NCBI GenBank assembly: GCA_039090855.1
Contig: CM077023.1
Span: forward strand, 78,157,127 to 78,221,126
Direction of reading: 5' to 3'
Length of the DNA: 64,000 nt
DNA from: Macrothele yani
Lineage: Eukaryota > Arthropoda > Arachnida > Araneae > Macrothelidae
Under the pieces are notes generated by a model. It worked only from the letters and a program-made list of their open reading frames with translations. It did no database searches and had not been told where the DNA came from. The stretch's first letter is position 1; each line of letters begins with the position of its first letter. Made by a program: the position numbers and the translations under genes. This document shows positions 53,953 through 64,000 of this stretch, piece by piece.

Positions 53953-56384
53953 ACGAAACCAAAGAAGACTTCATAAACATTTTTGCGATTATAGAGCGAA
54001 TACAACATACATAGAGAGAAAGACAGTTTCGTAAAATCGAAAATTTGATAGGTACCAAAGAACGAGAACAGACACATAGGACATTATATGAAGATAAAAA
54101 GCTGTATATTAATAATACAGATGTTGAATTGTCAAGCTTACAACGAAAGACACTTAATAAAGGTATGAAATTCACATACGAACAGAAGATACCTAAAACA
54201 GAAATCTTGATACCCCAAATGGAAGAAATCATTAGGAAATTACCTAGAGATAGACAAAATCAAACTAGATTCAAAATGGTTAGAACCATAAATAATACGA
54301 GAAAGAAAAAGGAACAACCACAGATAAAATATGAAAGACAAGAATTATTAAAACTAAAGGACAACCCAGATATAAAATGTTTGCAAGCAGATAAATCTAA
54401 ACAGATAGTGATAATAACTGCCGAAGAATATAATAAAAAAATGAAGAAAGCGATAGATGATTTATAAGCACAACCTGTACAGAAAGACCCTACTGATACC
54501 ATCATTAGGCAATTAGCCTTTCTAAAGAACCGTGGCAAACTGCCGGATGAAATAAAACTTAAGGCTTACCCTCCTATAGGAGCAACAATTCCATATGTGT
54601 TCGGGAAAATAAAAACACATAAAGAAGTAAGTCCTATTAGACCAATAGTGAACAAGAGTATGGCGCCTACTATCAATCTAGAAAGAGCCCTCTTCCAATT
54701 CTTACGACAACTTTATGATAAGCATGAATACAATATTAGCAATTCAAAAGATCTCATGGATAAAAAAAAGGCCATTAACAATACCAATTTCTGAATGGTA
54801 AGTCTGGACATAATCATGTCTTTGTACCCAAACACCCCTACAGAATCGTCTATTGAACTCGTCAACAGAAAATTACGATCTGAGAATATTACAGATAATG
54901 AAAGGGAAAGTATTATTGAAACCCTAAAATTTATAACTACTTCACGTATGATAAAAAAAAAATATATATAAGCAGCAATATGGTGCACCAATGGGATCAC
55001 CATTGTCAGGACTACTGGCAGAAGTCGTACTTCAAGAAATCGAAAATAACATTAACAGCAGCAAAACAAGAAATACCCATACTGTATATAAGATATGTAG
55101 ATGATATCTTGGTATTCTGGCAGCATTCTGAAATGAAATTGAATGATTTCATACATAAATTAAACACATTCCACCAATCTATACAAGTAACAGTTGAAAC
55201 AGAAGATGAAGGACAGCTACATTACTTGGATGTTTCTTTATTGAAAAATAACAATAAAATCGAATATTCTGTTTACAGAAAACTTACCTACGTACCAGCA
55301 GTTATACTTAGAAATACAAATCACCCGTGGAGATACAAAACATCAGACTTCCAGTACTATGTAAAAAGAGCCATCACGCATTCCTTCAATAAAACAACAG
55401 AAAAAGAAGAAATGAATTGCGTCAAAAAAACCGCCAGAGAATATGGATATAGTAATAACTTAATCATGACCATCCACAAAAATATCACAGAATCAATGAA
55501 AAACACAAATATAAAAACGAAAGAATCAAAAGAATTTTGTGGAAGCTTTCCATATATTCCCCCTATAAGTAAAATCCTGAAGAAATAATGCAATATATGC
55601 AACTAACTAGCTGAAAAAATTACCGATAATGGTACAATTTTATAAGTACCAACAAAGATAAAACATCTATACTAAATAAAGCTGGGGTATACAGCATTCC
55701 TATAAGCTATGATGAAAATGATAGAAATAATGAACAAAAAAGAATATATGTAGGTAGGCACCAAGAGAAGATTTCGATCAAGACTGAAAGAACATAATAA
55801 TAATTGGAACAAGAAAGAAGAAGAAGAAAAACAAAAAAAACATTGGCCGCCCCGGTGGCGCAGTGGTCTAAGGCGCTGGCCTCTGATCATTCGTCCGTAA
55901 GGGGTCTGGGTTCGAATCCCGGTCAGGCATGGATGTTGTGTTTGCCTTACGGCACTGGCTCTCTCCCTTCCCTGGAACCAGTGGCCCTAAATTAGGGACG
56001 GGCGACTGCTTATAGCCCATTGAGTTGCTCACGGTGGTTGTTAAACCTCCAATAAAAAAAAAAAAAAAAACATTGTTAGTTAAACATTGTATGGATAACA
56101 AATCCACCCATGACTGGGTCAATGCCAAGTTAATAACATCGCATAGAACACATGCACAGATATTAACATCCGAAGCTGTTGTAATCGAAAAAACAAGGAA
56201 TTATAATTGTAACACTAACAGCCCTATAGAACTACCGTACGCATGGAAACATCTGATTCAACAAGAACAAAGAAAGGAGGAGGAAAGAAAAAATAAACCA
56301 AGAAAAAATGAAAACAAAAGCATGATGAACATCACGGACAATAGAGCTCCACAAGGAAGAAGGATGATGCATGAAGACACGTGA
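53813..56384 (+). pseudogene. PLE protein (RT plus GIY-YIG), broken and hit by a SINE
   Basis: The piece 54,045-54,467 has LQRKTLNKGMKFTYEQKIPK and LQADKSKQIVIITAEEY. The piece 54,597-54,794 has FGKIKTHKEVSPIRPIVNKS. A shifted stretch near 54,980 has GAPMGSPLSGLLAEVV-like residues. The frame 54,980-55,588 has ILYIRYVDDILVFWQHSEMK (YVDD box) and YWDVSLL-type motifs (HYLDVSLLKNN). The GIY-YIG region starts near 55,675 (AGVYSIPIS) and is interrupted at 55,846 by a SINE. The end reads LLVKHCMDNKSTHDW ... ILTSEAVVIEKTRNYN to 56,384. Stops at 54,465 and 54,792 and frameshifts near 54,965 and 55,600 make it inactive. Confidence 0.85.
55846..56070 (+). mobile_element. tRNA-derived SINE (family 1), copy 2
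   Basis: The head GCCCCGGTGGCGCAGTGGTC holds the A-box and GGGTTCGAATCCCGG the B-box. A body like that at 2,631-2,849 and a 17-base A-tail follow. The TSD, about AAAAAAACATTG, lies on both sides (about 55,833-55,845 and 56,064-56,075). It is inserted in the PLE endonuclease region; skipping it restores a plausible PLE reading. It is the most recent event in this nest. Confidence 0.9.
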
Positions 56385-56606
56385 AAGCATGCGCCCTTAA
56401 AAACGCAAGACTAGCTGACGTGGCATGGCGATGAGAATGGCAGGGAATCTCGGTTTGACAGTTCAACATCGGACGTCGCAATCGACAGATGTAGTGAATC
56501 CCACAGAAGATGACTAAGAAAACAGTTGAAACTAGTATGGGTACGGCTGCATGGGAGTGATCGTTCATTTGAGGTCTTCCTTTTATGTTTTTTAGCAAGG
56601 GCATTT

Positions 56607-57057
56607 CCTCTTTTAACCCTTTTCATTAATTGATAGACTTAATGTCTGTACCTTCCAATATGGTCGTTGACTCATTCAAAGTCTCGAATATTTCTTTTAC
56701 TATATCATCCAAATTCTTTTAATGGTTCTTTTCATTGTTCATAGTCTTAATTCAAATAAGTTTATTATATTTTAATTACTTGAAGTGACAACGACGGCAA
56801 ATTTTCAATGTGATACTTCGTGCGCTCTTGGATGGCCACAGCCATAGACTGAACAATAGAGAGTGGGAATATCGACCTATGCCGAAGAAAGGTAAGAACA
56901 ACAACAAAAAACTATGTTCAGTTTGTAAATATGTTCAATAATTACATATAGTTCTCAAAATATAATGAATAATGCTCCCAGGTAGCTAATGCTATTAATT
57001 AACGTGTGAAACAGTAAATGGCACTACAACAAAACTGTTGTATAAACTTTAACGATT
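56607..57057 (-). repeat. PLE right terminal inverted repeat
   Basis: This is the inverted copy of 53,499-53,952, ending 43 bp before the right end of the enclosing 6-kb element. Confidence 0.9.
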
Positions 57058-57100
57058 CACAAAATTGGGTATCATCTTTAAAAACCTGGATCGACCCCTG

Positions 57101-59090
57101 AGCATATATGATTCCCAAAGAGGAAATTCCAATTTTGAAATTTCCTAAAATTATTGAGTTAGAGAAATGCCACGGTGTTGATGTAGAGCAGACTTACCAT
57201 TCGTCCTTGATGTGTGCTCAGTTCATGGAGTGCATTGCTAATGTTTTCAAAATTGCTTTGTGCAATGGCTTAAGTAAGACAGACTATTTTACCTTATTTA
57301 TTGATAGCAGTACAGCTGTTAGTCAATAGTGTATCTGGAAATGAAATTATTTTTATCATGTATGTCAATGAAGTAGGAGATACCAAATTCCCATTCCTGG
57401 CATTAAAAGTACTGAAAAATACTGATGCTAATGGTATCAAAAATGCAATTGTAGAGTCCATTGCAGAATTTGGAATAGTCAATTTTGAAAATTTATTGGA
57501 TTTTTAGCTGACGGAGCAAATGTTAGCATGGGACAGAAAAAGGATGTTGCAGCCCTTTTGAAGAAAAACTGCCCTTGTTTAGTGTCAGTGCACTGTTTAA
57601 GTCATTACTTAGAGCTAGCTCTAAAAGATTTTATGCTGTCAATTTCAAGAGGTACATAAGTTGATGGAAGACATTCATAATTTTTTATGAAAAAAGTGCC
57701 ATACGAATTAGAGACGTGAGCTCTCAACGATACTCGATGAAGATGTATCAAATATACCAGCTTTGCGAGTCCATGGCACCCGATGGGTTTCACATATGCA
57801 CAGGGCCACTGACACACTGATTAAAAATTATTTTGTTATTGTACAACAACTAGAAAATATGGTTGCAGATCCATCAAGCAAAGGAGAAAAAGCCAGGATT
57901 ACAGGCATTTTGAGAAAAATTAAGTCCATCAAATTTGTAACTTTGCTGCTGCTTTGCAACATTTTATATTACTTTGAATAAAGCTCATATTGAGAAATGG
58001 CTTCCTAGTTTAATTGAATTAATAATCTAAAGCAACTTATGGGAATTTACTAGGAATTTTTTTCCATTTATAGCAAATTTTCGGAGAAAACTCTTCTCCT
58101 TCTTCAAAAAAGTGACAACAACAAGAGAGCCTGAAGACAAGCAAAAAGTGACAACAACAAGAGAGCCTGAAGAAGGAGAAGAGTTTTCTCCGAAAATTTG
58201 CTATAAATGGAAAAAATTCCTAGTAAATTCCCATAAGTTGCTTTAGATTATTAATTTTATATTATTTGTCGAATTTATCTGTCTCTCCAGTTGGATGACA
58301 TGGATGTACCGTGTATTTTGAACGCATTAGAAAAATTCTGTGATTCTATCAAAATTATGAAGAAAAGAAAGTTTCCCGCTGACCTGTCCAAAATTTTATA
58401 AGACTTAGCAACCATATCAGCTTGTTATTCCAGTGACTGTGATTCAGTGAAAACTGTAGAGTTTCATGGCATTGAACTGAGCAGTAATTTGACAGTAGAT
58501 GTATTCTATGAAATTGTGAATATCTTTTAAATCATACTCATCAGTGTGTGCGTACCCGGCTTGGTGACTTGCATGAAAATCAAGTTTTTTAACGCTGGCT
58601 AGCTGTTAGAACCTAAGCTTTGTCCAACAGACCAATCTACTCTTGCAAATTTTGGTGATGATCAAATTACTGTATTATCTTAACATTTCAGTGAGTTGTT
58701 GACTGCCAACATTGACAACGATAAAATTCAAGAGGATGGGGATTATTTCAAAACTTTTTGGTTAAGAAATCTGCAACACCTGTCAAAGCAACAGTTATGA
58801 AAATGTTTGAAAGAAAAGTTTGCAGATGAATTCCCAAATCTAAACCACAGGATAAATATCATGACATTATTGCCAGTATCCAATGCTAAGGTCGAAATAA
58901 CCTTTTCTGCAATGAAAAGAATAAAGACAGATTTCCGTAATCGGATGAATTCTGATGCTTTGAACCATCTATTGCGGATAACGCTGGAAGGACGAGAACC
59001 GCAAGTTTCACCCTGAACAAGCAGTGGAGGTATTGTTTGAAAAGAAACCCCGACGCTCAAGTGTGAAGTCTTGAGGAAAAAGAACAGACG
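57101..59090 (+). pseudogene. ZNF862-like hAT transposase, main piece
   Basis: The reading resumes AYMIPKEEIPILKFPKIIEL, then GVDVEQTYHSSLMCAQFMEC. GFLADGANVSMGQKKDVAAL and VSVHCLSHYLELALKDF (near 57,500-57,630) follow, then the VHGTRWVSHMHRATDTLIK segment (near 57,765). After the foldback at 57,972-58,253, a decayed helical part leads to FADEFPNLNHRINIMTLLPV then SNAKVEITFSAMKRIKTDF, the hAT dimerisation region (58,807-59,016). Many stops are present. This matches ZNF862-like proteins from the DGAxxM motif to the AMKRIKT motif. Confidence 0.85.
57972..58253. mobile_element. Foldback element, copy 1 (short)
   Basis: It begins TTTGAATAAAGCTCATATTG, a 46-bp unique lead, then arms 58,019-58,105 and 58,169-58,254 that are near-perfect inverted copies (TTAATAATCTAAAGCAAC ...). 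The 63-bp centre has a 36-bp tandem duplication (AGTGACAACAACAAGAGAGC). ATTTTATATTA is duplicated on both sides (57,961-57,971 and 58,254-58,264). It sits in the ZNF862-like hAT coding region. It encodes nothing. Confidence 0.85.
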
Positions 59091-59444
59091 CAGAACCGGA
59101 AGTTACCACAAGTTCAGGAGTACTCTTACTGTCAAGTGACAGTAAGTAGCTGCTGCAAGGTGTGGCCAATTAACATTTCACCATATATCCATAGAAAGAA
59201 AATTTGTACTTTTTACATATCTACTAAAATATTTTTAAATTTAACTTTTCATTACTGATTAAAGTATATTCGATAGATACTGAAAGGCGCTATTAAAAGT
59301 TTTATTTGATAATAAATTATTAGTCACTTAAATCAAAAGAAAAATAAGTCTCAAAAGTGCTCCACATAATTACTCAATTGTTCCGCAATGCTAAATTTGA
59401 GGAGCAAAATTGCTCCCCAAAAAAATTCTGTTATTTTTCACCCT

Positions 59445-61653
59445 GGTGTGCAATGTGTGGTTTATTCAGAGTTCTTCAAATTGATTGATCCTTGACATGT
59501 GAGAATGCGAATAGTGTCATACTCTTGTTGCGGACATCTTTGGTTTTAGGTGTGACATTACCGCTGTTTTTAAGCCCATGTAGCATATATCCGTATTCTT
59601 TTGAGTATACAAAACTACTTTTTTCTGGTATATAGTGTATGTAATTTTTATTTAGTTACAAAGTTTGGCCTGTACTGTGGTTTTTTTTTTCTGTTCTAGT
59701 CTTTATTCTTTTCTATTCTAGTTTCTATCTCAAAGGCTGTACAGATATTTTTACACATAAAACAGACACCCTGGAAACATTCTTACAATTTAAGCAAGCT
59801 CGATTTCTCTTCTGCTGTCCCTGCTAGAGTGTGTTTATCCTTTACATATAACAGTCATTTGATAACAGCAAAAGAAAAAAATATAAATGAAAATAAGACA
59901 AAATCATGCAAGACATTTTATCAAGCATAGAAGTAAAAACAGGAGGATGGTGGTATTTTCAAAAACAGATCACACAAAATTGCATTTTCTATTTACATAT
60001 ATGACAGTCATTTGATAGCAGCAGAAGAAAAATATAAATGAAAACACACAAAATCATGCAAGACATCTTATCAAGCATAAAAGCAAAAACAGGAGGAGGG
60101 TGATATTTTCAAAAATAGATCACACAAATAAAGAGGATTTCTTTTGAATCCCAGGCCTCATTTAACAACTGTAAGAGGTTTGTAATGTTTTGTTTCACTT
60201 CAATAAAAATTTAAAGAATTGGACAGAGACTTTTATTTGTTTGATAATGATTTGATTAAAAAAAGAAGGTAAAAGAAAAATGTTATTTTGATCTGCATAA
60301 GTTATTGTTCTTTGTTGAATGTGTTATTCTTTCCGTTCTTATTCTGTTACATACATGAACCAAAAATGTCGCTAAATATAAGAGTAGCAGCCTAGGATTG
60401 CTTATGAAACACATATATAATTATATAAGGTCACTGCATTTCGGTGATAAGACATGTGTACTCATCATTTGCAATCACATAGAAAATAAGTATATACATA
60501 AAGAAGGAAAGACATAGATATATACTACTATTACTCAAATTTTTGTTTAATGCGTTATTGGCATCAATGTGTATTTTACAGATAGCTACTTATGCACTTA
60601 AAATTTAGAATTAAATTAGAGGTTTTCAAACATACCAGTTCTCCATAGTGTAGCTTGAATTCACTCTGACAATTGCAATGTTTTTTTTTTTTTTTTTTTT
60701 TTTTTAAGAAAAGGAGGTTTCCATTAAGCTTTCATGCAAAGCAGATTAAAATTCTTAAAAAGGATGAGTGGAGGTTGAAAACCAAAGTATGAAAGCAATG
60801 AGATGTGAAATCTGTACAAATCTAATGGATGAGAAACTATAAAAGCCTGAATAAATTAAAATGTAGAAGATATTAAAAAACCTTTAAAAAAGTACATAAG
60901 AGCTGATCCCTCAATCATGCATATGTATTTCGACTTAAAAGTACTTGGCTATCCTTGGTGCTCTTGTTGGTACTTGTAGAAGGAAAAATCTTAGCATTCA
61001 TGGCTAGTTGTTTTTGTCATGTCACGCCAATGGTGTTTCTGTTTTTCTGTGTGTTATAGTTGCTGATTTGAGTGCCATCTTGTTTGGTGCCTGTAGATGA
61101 TTTTCAGCATTGTGTTTGCTTTTTCTTCCTTTTCATTTCTTCCTGTGCCAAAAATTACCAAGTGTGGAATAATTCTGTGAGTGAATTGTTGTTACAGTGG
61201 TAATATTTTTCCCAGTCATTATTGCCTTAGCACACTAATGGTTTGCTCCTGCTTCTGGTGGGAGCTTATCAGCTTAATATTTTTGCAGTTAGGAGTAATG
61301 TTGTTGACAGGCAATATTGAATCATTTACCCCCCCCCCCACACACACACACCAAAAACTTCATTCAGGGTCTGCCATGGTGCTTGCCTGAAGTTTTCCTT
61401 GTTAACTGCATACAGCTTGGACAGTTACATGGTTAAGATATCTGTACAATGTAACTGTCATTCTCAAAATAAAATCTTTTTCTGTCATTCTGAAAATACT
61501 GTATGATGTTGAAAAATTTTTTAATCAAATGTCATTCACAATTTAAGTTGCTTTGGTTTTGTTGTGAAACTTTTGGCTCTGTCAGTGTTTCAAGTTATTT
61601 GTGTTTATGTGGTTTACAGAGCATATCTGAGACAGCAATTTCTATTGCTTTAG
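59445..61653. other. Host-like intergenic or intronic DNA
   Basis: No coding sequence was recognised. It contains a 150-bp tandem duplication (59,841-60,128), a 24-base T run near 60,681 and a C/CA tract near 61,330. It directly precedes the FBXO28-like exon and so is probably intron, with the splice acceptor at 61,653. Confidence 0.5.
59841..60128. repeat. Two-copy tandem duplication, about 151-bp period
   Basis: TTTACATATAACAGTCATTT ... ATCACACAAA recurs at 59,841 and 59,992 with scattered substitutions and small deletions. It is a local duplication without coding potential. Confidence 0.85.
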
Positions 61654-61849
61654 ATTCTAGATGAAGTATATAGGATTTTATGGTACGTTAAAACTACACC
61701 TAGTTTAAGCAAAGCCTATAAGGTGACAGATGAACTATTTGACTTGTCTACTATGGCTATGGAATATTTTAAAGAACACATTGAACCTACATTGCCAGAG
61801 ATTACCTATTTTGGTACAGAGATCTATGATTATAGTCCTTCGTCTTCAG
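61654..61849 (+). CDS. FBXO28: Internal exon of an FBXO28-like F-box gene
   Basis: A 196-bp exon lies between an acceptor (TTCTATTGCTTTAG) and a donor (TCTTCAG then GTAAGTTC). It reads ILDEVYRILWYVKTTPSLSK, then YKVTDELFDLSTMAMEYFKE and HIEPTLPEITYFG. Vertebrate FBXO28 has a closely similar segment after its F-box (VIDEIYRVLRYVNS; SSMAMEYFDEKIVPIL). It starts in phase 0 and leaves one base of the next codon. FBXO28 is a substrate-recognition subunit of SCF ubiquitin ligases. The F-box exon and the C-terminal coiled-coil exon are not in this window. The gene name rests on this short match alone. Confidence 0.8.
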
Positions 61850-62481
61850 GTAAGTTCATCTTCAGTCATGTGCTTTATACTGCTTTGTGTGTTGTGTTAA
61901 CTTTGTATTTATGTAAATGTGTTTTAGACTTTATGGTGAATAATATGAAAATGAGAATGGTTGGCCACTTACAACCAAAAATTCGAAAATGTTATGAAGG
62001 TTTACAAAATCTAGATTTCAGATAGTCAAAGCAAATTCGGTAGCTTGTGTTAGTAGAGGTTGTAACCAACTTGACACATAGTACCAAACCAGTAAGTCAG
62101 TTGTAACCAGTCTGACACAGTATAGAAACAATAAATCAGTTGCAACCAGTCTGACACAGTATAGAAACAATAAATCAGTTGTAACCAGCTTGACATATAC
62201 AGTATAGAACCAAGAAGTCAGGAAAAGCTGATTTCAGTTTAGCCATAGATGCTAAGCATATTTATTCCATTGTTAACCATGTCAAAGCATGCAGACATTC
62301 TGAAAAGTCATTCTTAAATATGCTTTTTTAATCCTAAAAAACAAACCTGAATAATAGTGTACAAAAAAAGATTTGTACAGTTACCTCCCTGCACTTCTTT
62401 GTGAAGTTCCAGTGTTGTATCCATAGCATTCTCAAAATGTCTGCAATGAAAATAGCTTACTACAAAAAGATAACACCTTTG
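61850..62481. other. Intron downstream of the FBXO28-like exon
   Basis: The reading frame runs on past the donor to 62,025, but the residues lose similarity to FBXO28 at the GT, so this is intron read-through. It includes the 40-bp tandem repeat at 62,060-62,222 and is otherwise ordinary AT-rich sequence. Confidence 0.6.
62060..62222 (+). repeat. About 40-bp tandem repeat, four copies
   Basis: TGTAACCAGTCTGACACAGT-type units start at 62,061, 62,102, 62,140 and 62,180. The middle two are the most alike. It lies about 210 bp after the FBXO28-like exon donor site. Confidence 0.88.
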
Positions 62482-63160
62482 AATAAAGCTCATGTTGAGA
62501 AATGGTTTCCTAGTTTAATTGAATTAATAATCTAAAGCAACTTTTATGGGAATTTTACTAGGAAATTTTTTCATTAATAGCAAATTTTCGGAGAAAACTC
62601 TTCTCCTTCTTCAGGCTGTCTTGTTGTTGTCACTTTTTACTTGTCACTATCACGGTTACGGTTTTCCTTGATGGTTACGGTTAACCTTGACTGTTTAGGT
62701 TATTTTTCAACAAATCCTGCCAGATGTTAGGCAGGGAAAATCCTTTGCAGTCATTGATGATGGAATTTTGATTTTTCTCAATCTCTATTGAAAAGAAGGA
62801 ATAGAAAAGAAGGAATAAAAAAGAAGGAATAGAGATTGAGAAAAATCAAGGAATTGAAAAGAAGGAATAGAGATTGAGAAAAATCAAGGAATTGAAAAGA
62901 AGGAATAGAGATTGAGAAAAATCAAAATTCCATCATCAATGACTGCAAAGGATTTTTCCTGCCTAACATCTGTCAGGATTTGTTGAAAAATAACCTAAAC
63001 CGTCAAGGTTAACCGTAACCATCAAGGAAAACCGTAACCGTGATAGTGACAAGTAAAAAGTGACAACAACAAGACAGCCTGAAGAAGTTTTCTCTGAAAA
63101 TTTGCTATTAATGAAAAAAATTTTCTAATAAAATTCCCATAAAAGTTGCTTTAGATTATT
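62482..63160. mobile_element. Foldback element, copy 2 (long)
   Basis: It has the same 5' lead as copy 1 (TTTGAATAAAGCTCATGTTG). The arms 62,524-62,789 and 62,904-63,160 are near-perfect inverted copies of about 260 bp. The centre holds three 38-bp units (starting AAGAAGGAATAGAGATTG at 62,821, 62,859 and 62,897). AAAAAGATAACACC is duplicated on both sides (62,464-62,477 and 63,161-63,174). The outer 115 bp of each arm match copy 1. There is no ORF. Confidence 0.88.
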
Positions 63161-64000
63161 AAAAAGATAACACCATTGTTATATACACATTGTGTGTAGG
63201 TTGTTTTTGACCAAAGAAATTGTTCAGCCAACTGTTGATTCATCAGCAAATGAAAATTGTTTGAGGCAAAAATATGTACATTTCAGTATGGCTTTATGTT
63301 CTATTATATAAAAACATGTCTATGATTTTAAACATACTGTTGAATGACAAGTTGCATAAGCGGATGTAAGAAACTAGCTGACAAGGCCTACTGACACTTG
63401 ATGAAATGAAGAAAGAGTTACTTCATTTTTTAGTATGAAGTATCAGAGGTAGTAAACAAAACCTTTTCTCTCATGTGTGCAAGTGCCGCAGGAATTGCTG
63501 AACTTGTCATCAGGCTCCGTAATGTTTATTTACTAAGAAACTTAAGAAAATTTAAGCAGAAGTGATGCCATTTGCCTGGTTGTAATAAGAGCAATATTTG
63601 TAAAACTACAAATTGGGTTCAGATTCACAACATTTGTAATTTTTTGTCAATTGCTGACAAACTTAACTGGGTGTAGCAGTACAATAAATATATAATCTTA
63701 CTATGCAGTGAGAAGAATGACTAAATATTTGCATACTATGTATATAGGTAATTAGTTTGAAGAGATATTTTACTAAGAAAACATTCTCACTTAATGAAGT
63801 GTTAGCATGCACAGCATTATAAGGGTTGACATTTTCACCTAAAGTCCAGTGATACAGACTTGTCAGAATGAACAAGTCTACCTCTCTTACCATGAGGCTT
63901 TGACCTATTTGTATAGTAGTAGTTGTTCTCGGTTTGGGGTTTACAACCAGCCGAGAACACTTATGTGACACAAGTTTTTTTTTTTTTTTTTGTTACAGAA
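63161..64000. other. Non-coding DNA to the window end
   Basis: No domain was recognised. A minus-strand open frame at 63,971-63,663 shows no known motif and no codon bias I can judge. A poly-T run ends the window. It is likely further intron of the FBXO28-like gene. Confidence 0.4.

Larger units (their letters stand above)
53499..57057 (+). mobile_element. Penelope-like element with 450-bp inverted termini
   Basis: The left terminus 53,499-53,952 and right terminus 56,607-57,057 are near-identical inverted copies (outer end AATCGTTAAAGTTTATACAA). Between them a broken PLE gene runs on the plus strand. The left repeat includes the 5' leader and first codons (MNDEKNH), so the right one is an inverted copy of the 5' end. 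Inverted terminal copies are known in Penelope-type elements. Its family is distinct from the PLE at 19,745. No TSD was seen. Confidence 0.83.
51065..57100. mobile_element. 6-kb element inserted in the hAT gene, terminal inverted repeats
   Basis: It starts CAGGGGTCGATTCAGG and ends CCTGGATCGACCCCTG, a 16-bp inverted repeat with one mismatch, placed exactly at the break in the host hAT reading frame. AGCAT is repeated on both sides (51,060-51,064 and 57,101-57,105), shorter than the usual hAT 8 bp. The left 2.4 kb (to 53,498) has no transposase. A PLE fills most of the rest, so the element itself is about 2.5 kb and non-autonomous or decayed. The CAGGGG terminus suggests a hAT. Confidence 0.75.
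50227..59444 (+). mobile_element. hAT transposon (ZNF862-like), 8-bp TSD, with nested insertions
   Basis: The ends are CAGGGGAAAAAATAAGCGG and CTGTTATTTTTCACCCTG, imperfect inverted copies. GTGTGCAA is duplicated exactly on both sides (50,219-50,226 and 59,445-59,452). The coding sequence is split into 50,700-51,064 and 57,101-59,090. Without the inserts the element would be about 2.9 kb, normal for this family. Insertions within it are 51,065-57,100 (holding a PLE, itself holding a SINE) and the foldback at about 57,972-58,253. Confidence 0.92.

Noticed and set aside
61723..62025. 100-codon open frame including the FBXO28-like exon as a complete gene
   Set aside because: Similarity ends exactly at a good splice donor (61,850). 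The rest is intron read-through.

Overview
This is animal nuclear DNA, most likely from an arthropod; the species cannot be fixed from the window. It is AT-rich, has no operons or bacterial-type gene packing, and carries a mixture typical of arthropod genomes: mariner, hAT, Copia, RTE-type LINE, Penelope-like elements (PLEs), a Helentron-type Helitron, tRNA-derived SINEs, TTAA-flanked palindromic MITEs and a satellite array. The only host coding sequence I can support is one internal exon of an FBXO28-like F-box gene at 61,654-61,849 (+). If that call is right, nearly everything upstream is intergenic DNA or a very large intron filled with transposons.

Layout. 1-5,400: a PLE tail, a decayed hAT (ZBED5/Buster-like), a small foldback, a SINE and two dead mariners. 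5,643-7,619: a short hAT with a perfect 8-bp target-site duplication (TSD). 8,186-13,052: a nearly complete Copia element with paired LTRs and a TAACT TSD. 14,050-16,200: a ZNF862-like hAT remnant. 18,316-42,045: a stack of nested insertions. One hAT transposase gene (hAT-A) is cut into three pieces. A 4.4-kb element with a PLE inside it sits in the first gap. The second gap holds another hAT (hAT-B), which is itself interrupted by an inverted RTE pair and by a 10.5-kb insert carrying a Helentron. 42,892-45,340: another ZNF862-like hAT. 45,600-46,310: copies of a second SINE family, two of them as a palindrome. 46,985-48,760: a satellite with a three-monomer higher-order repeat in which each monomer carries a CTCF-like core. 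50,227-59,444: a third ZNF862-like hAT with perfect TSDs, broken by an inserted element holding a PLE with 450-bp inverted termini (itself hit by a SINE), and by a foldback element. 59,445-64,000: host-like sequence with the FBXO28-like exon and a second, larger foldback element.

Almost all transposon genes are broken by stops or frameshifts. The main interest lies in the nesting order, the satellite with CTCF-like sites, the foldback family with 11-14-bp TSDs, and the Helentron with an in-frame 63-bp coding repeat. Family assignments come from motifs recognised by eye; no searches were run.
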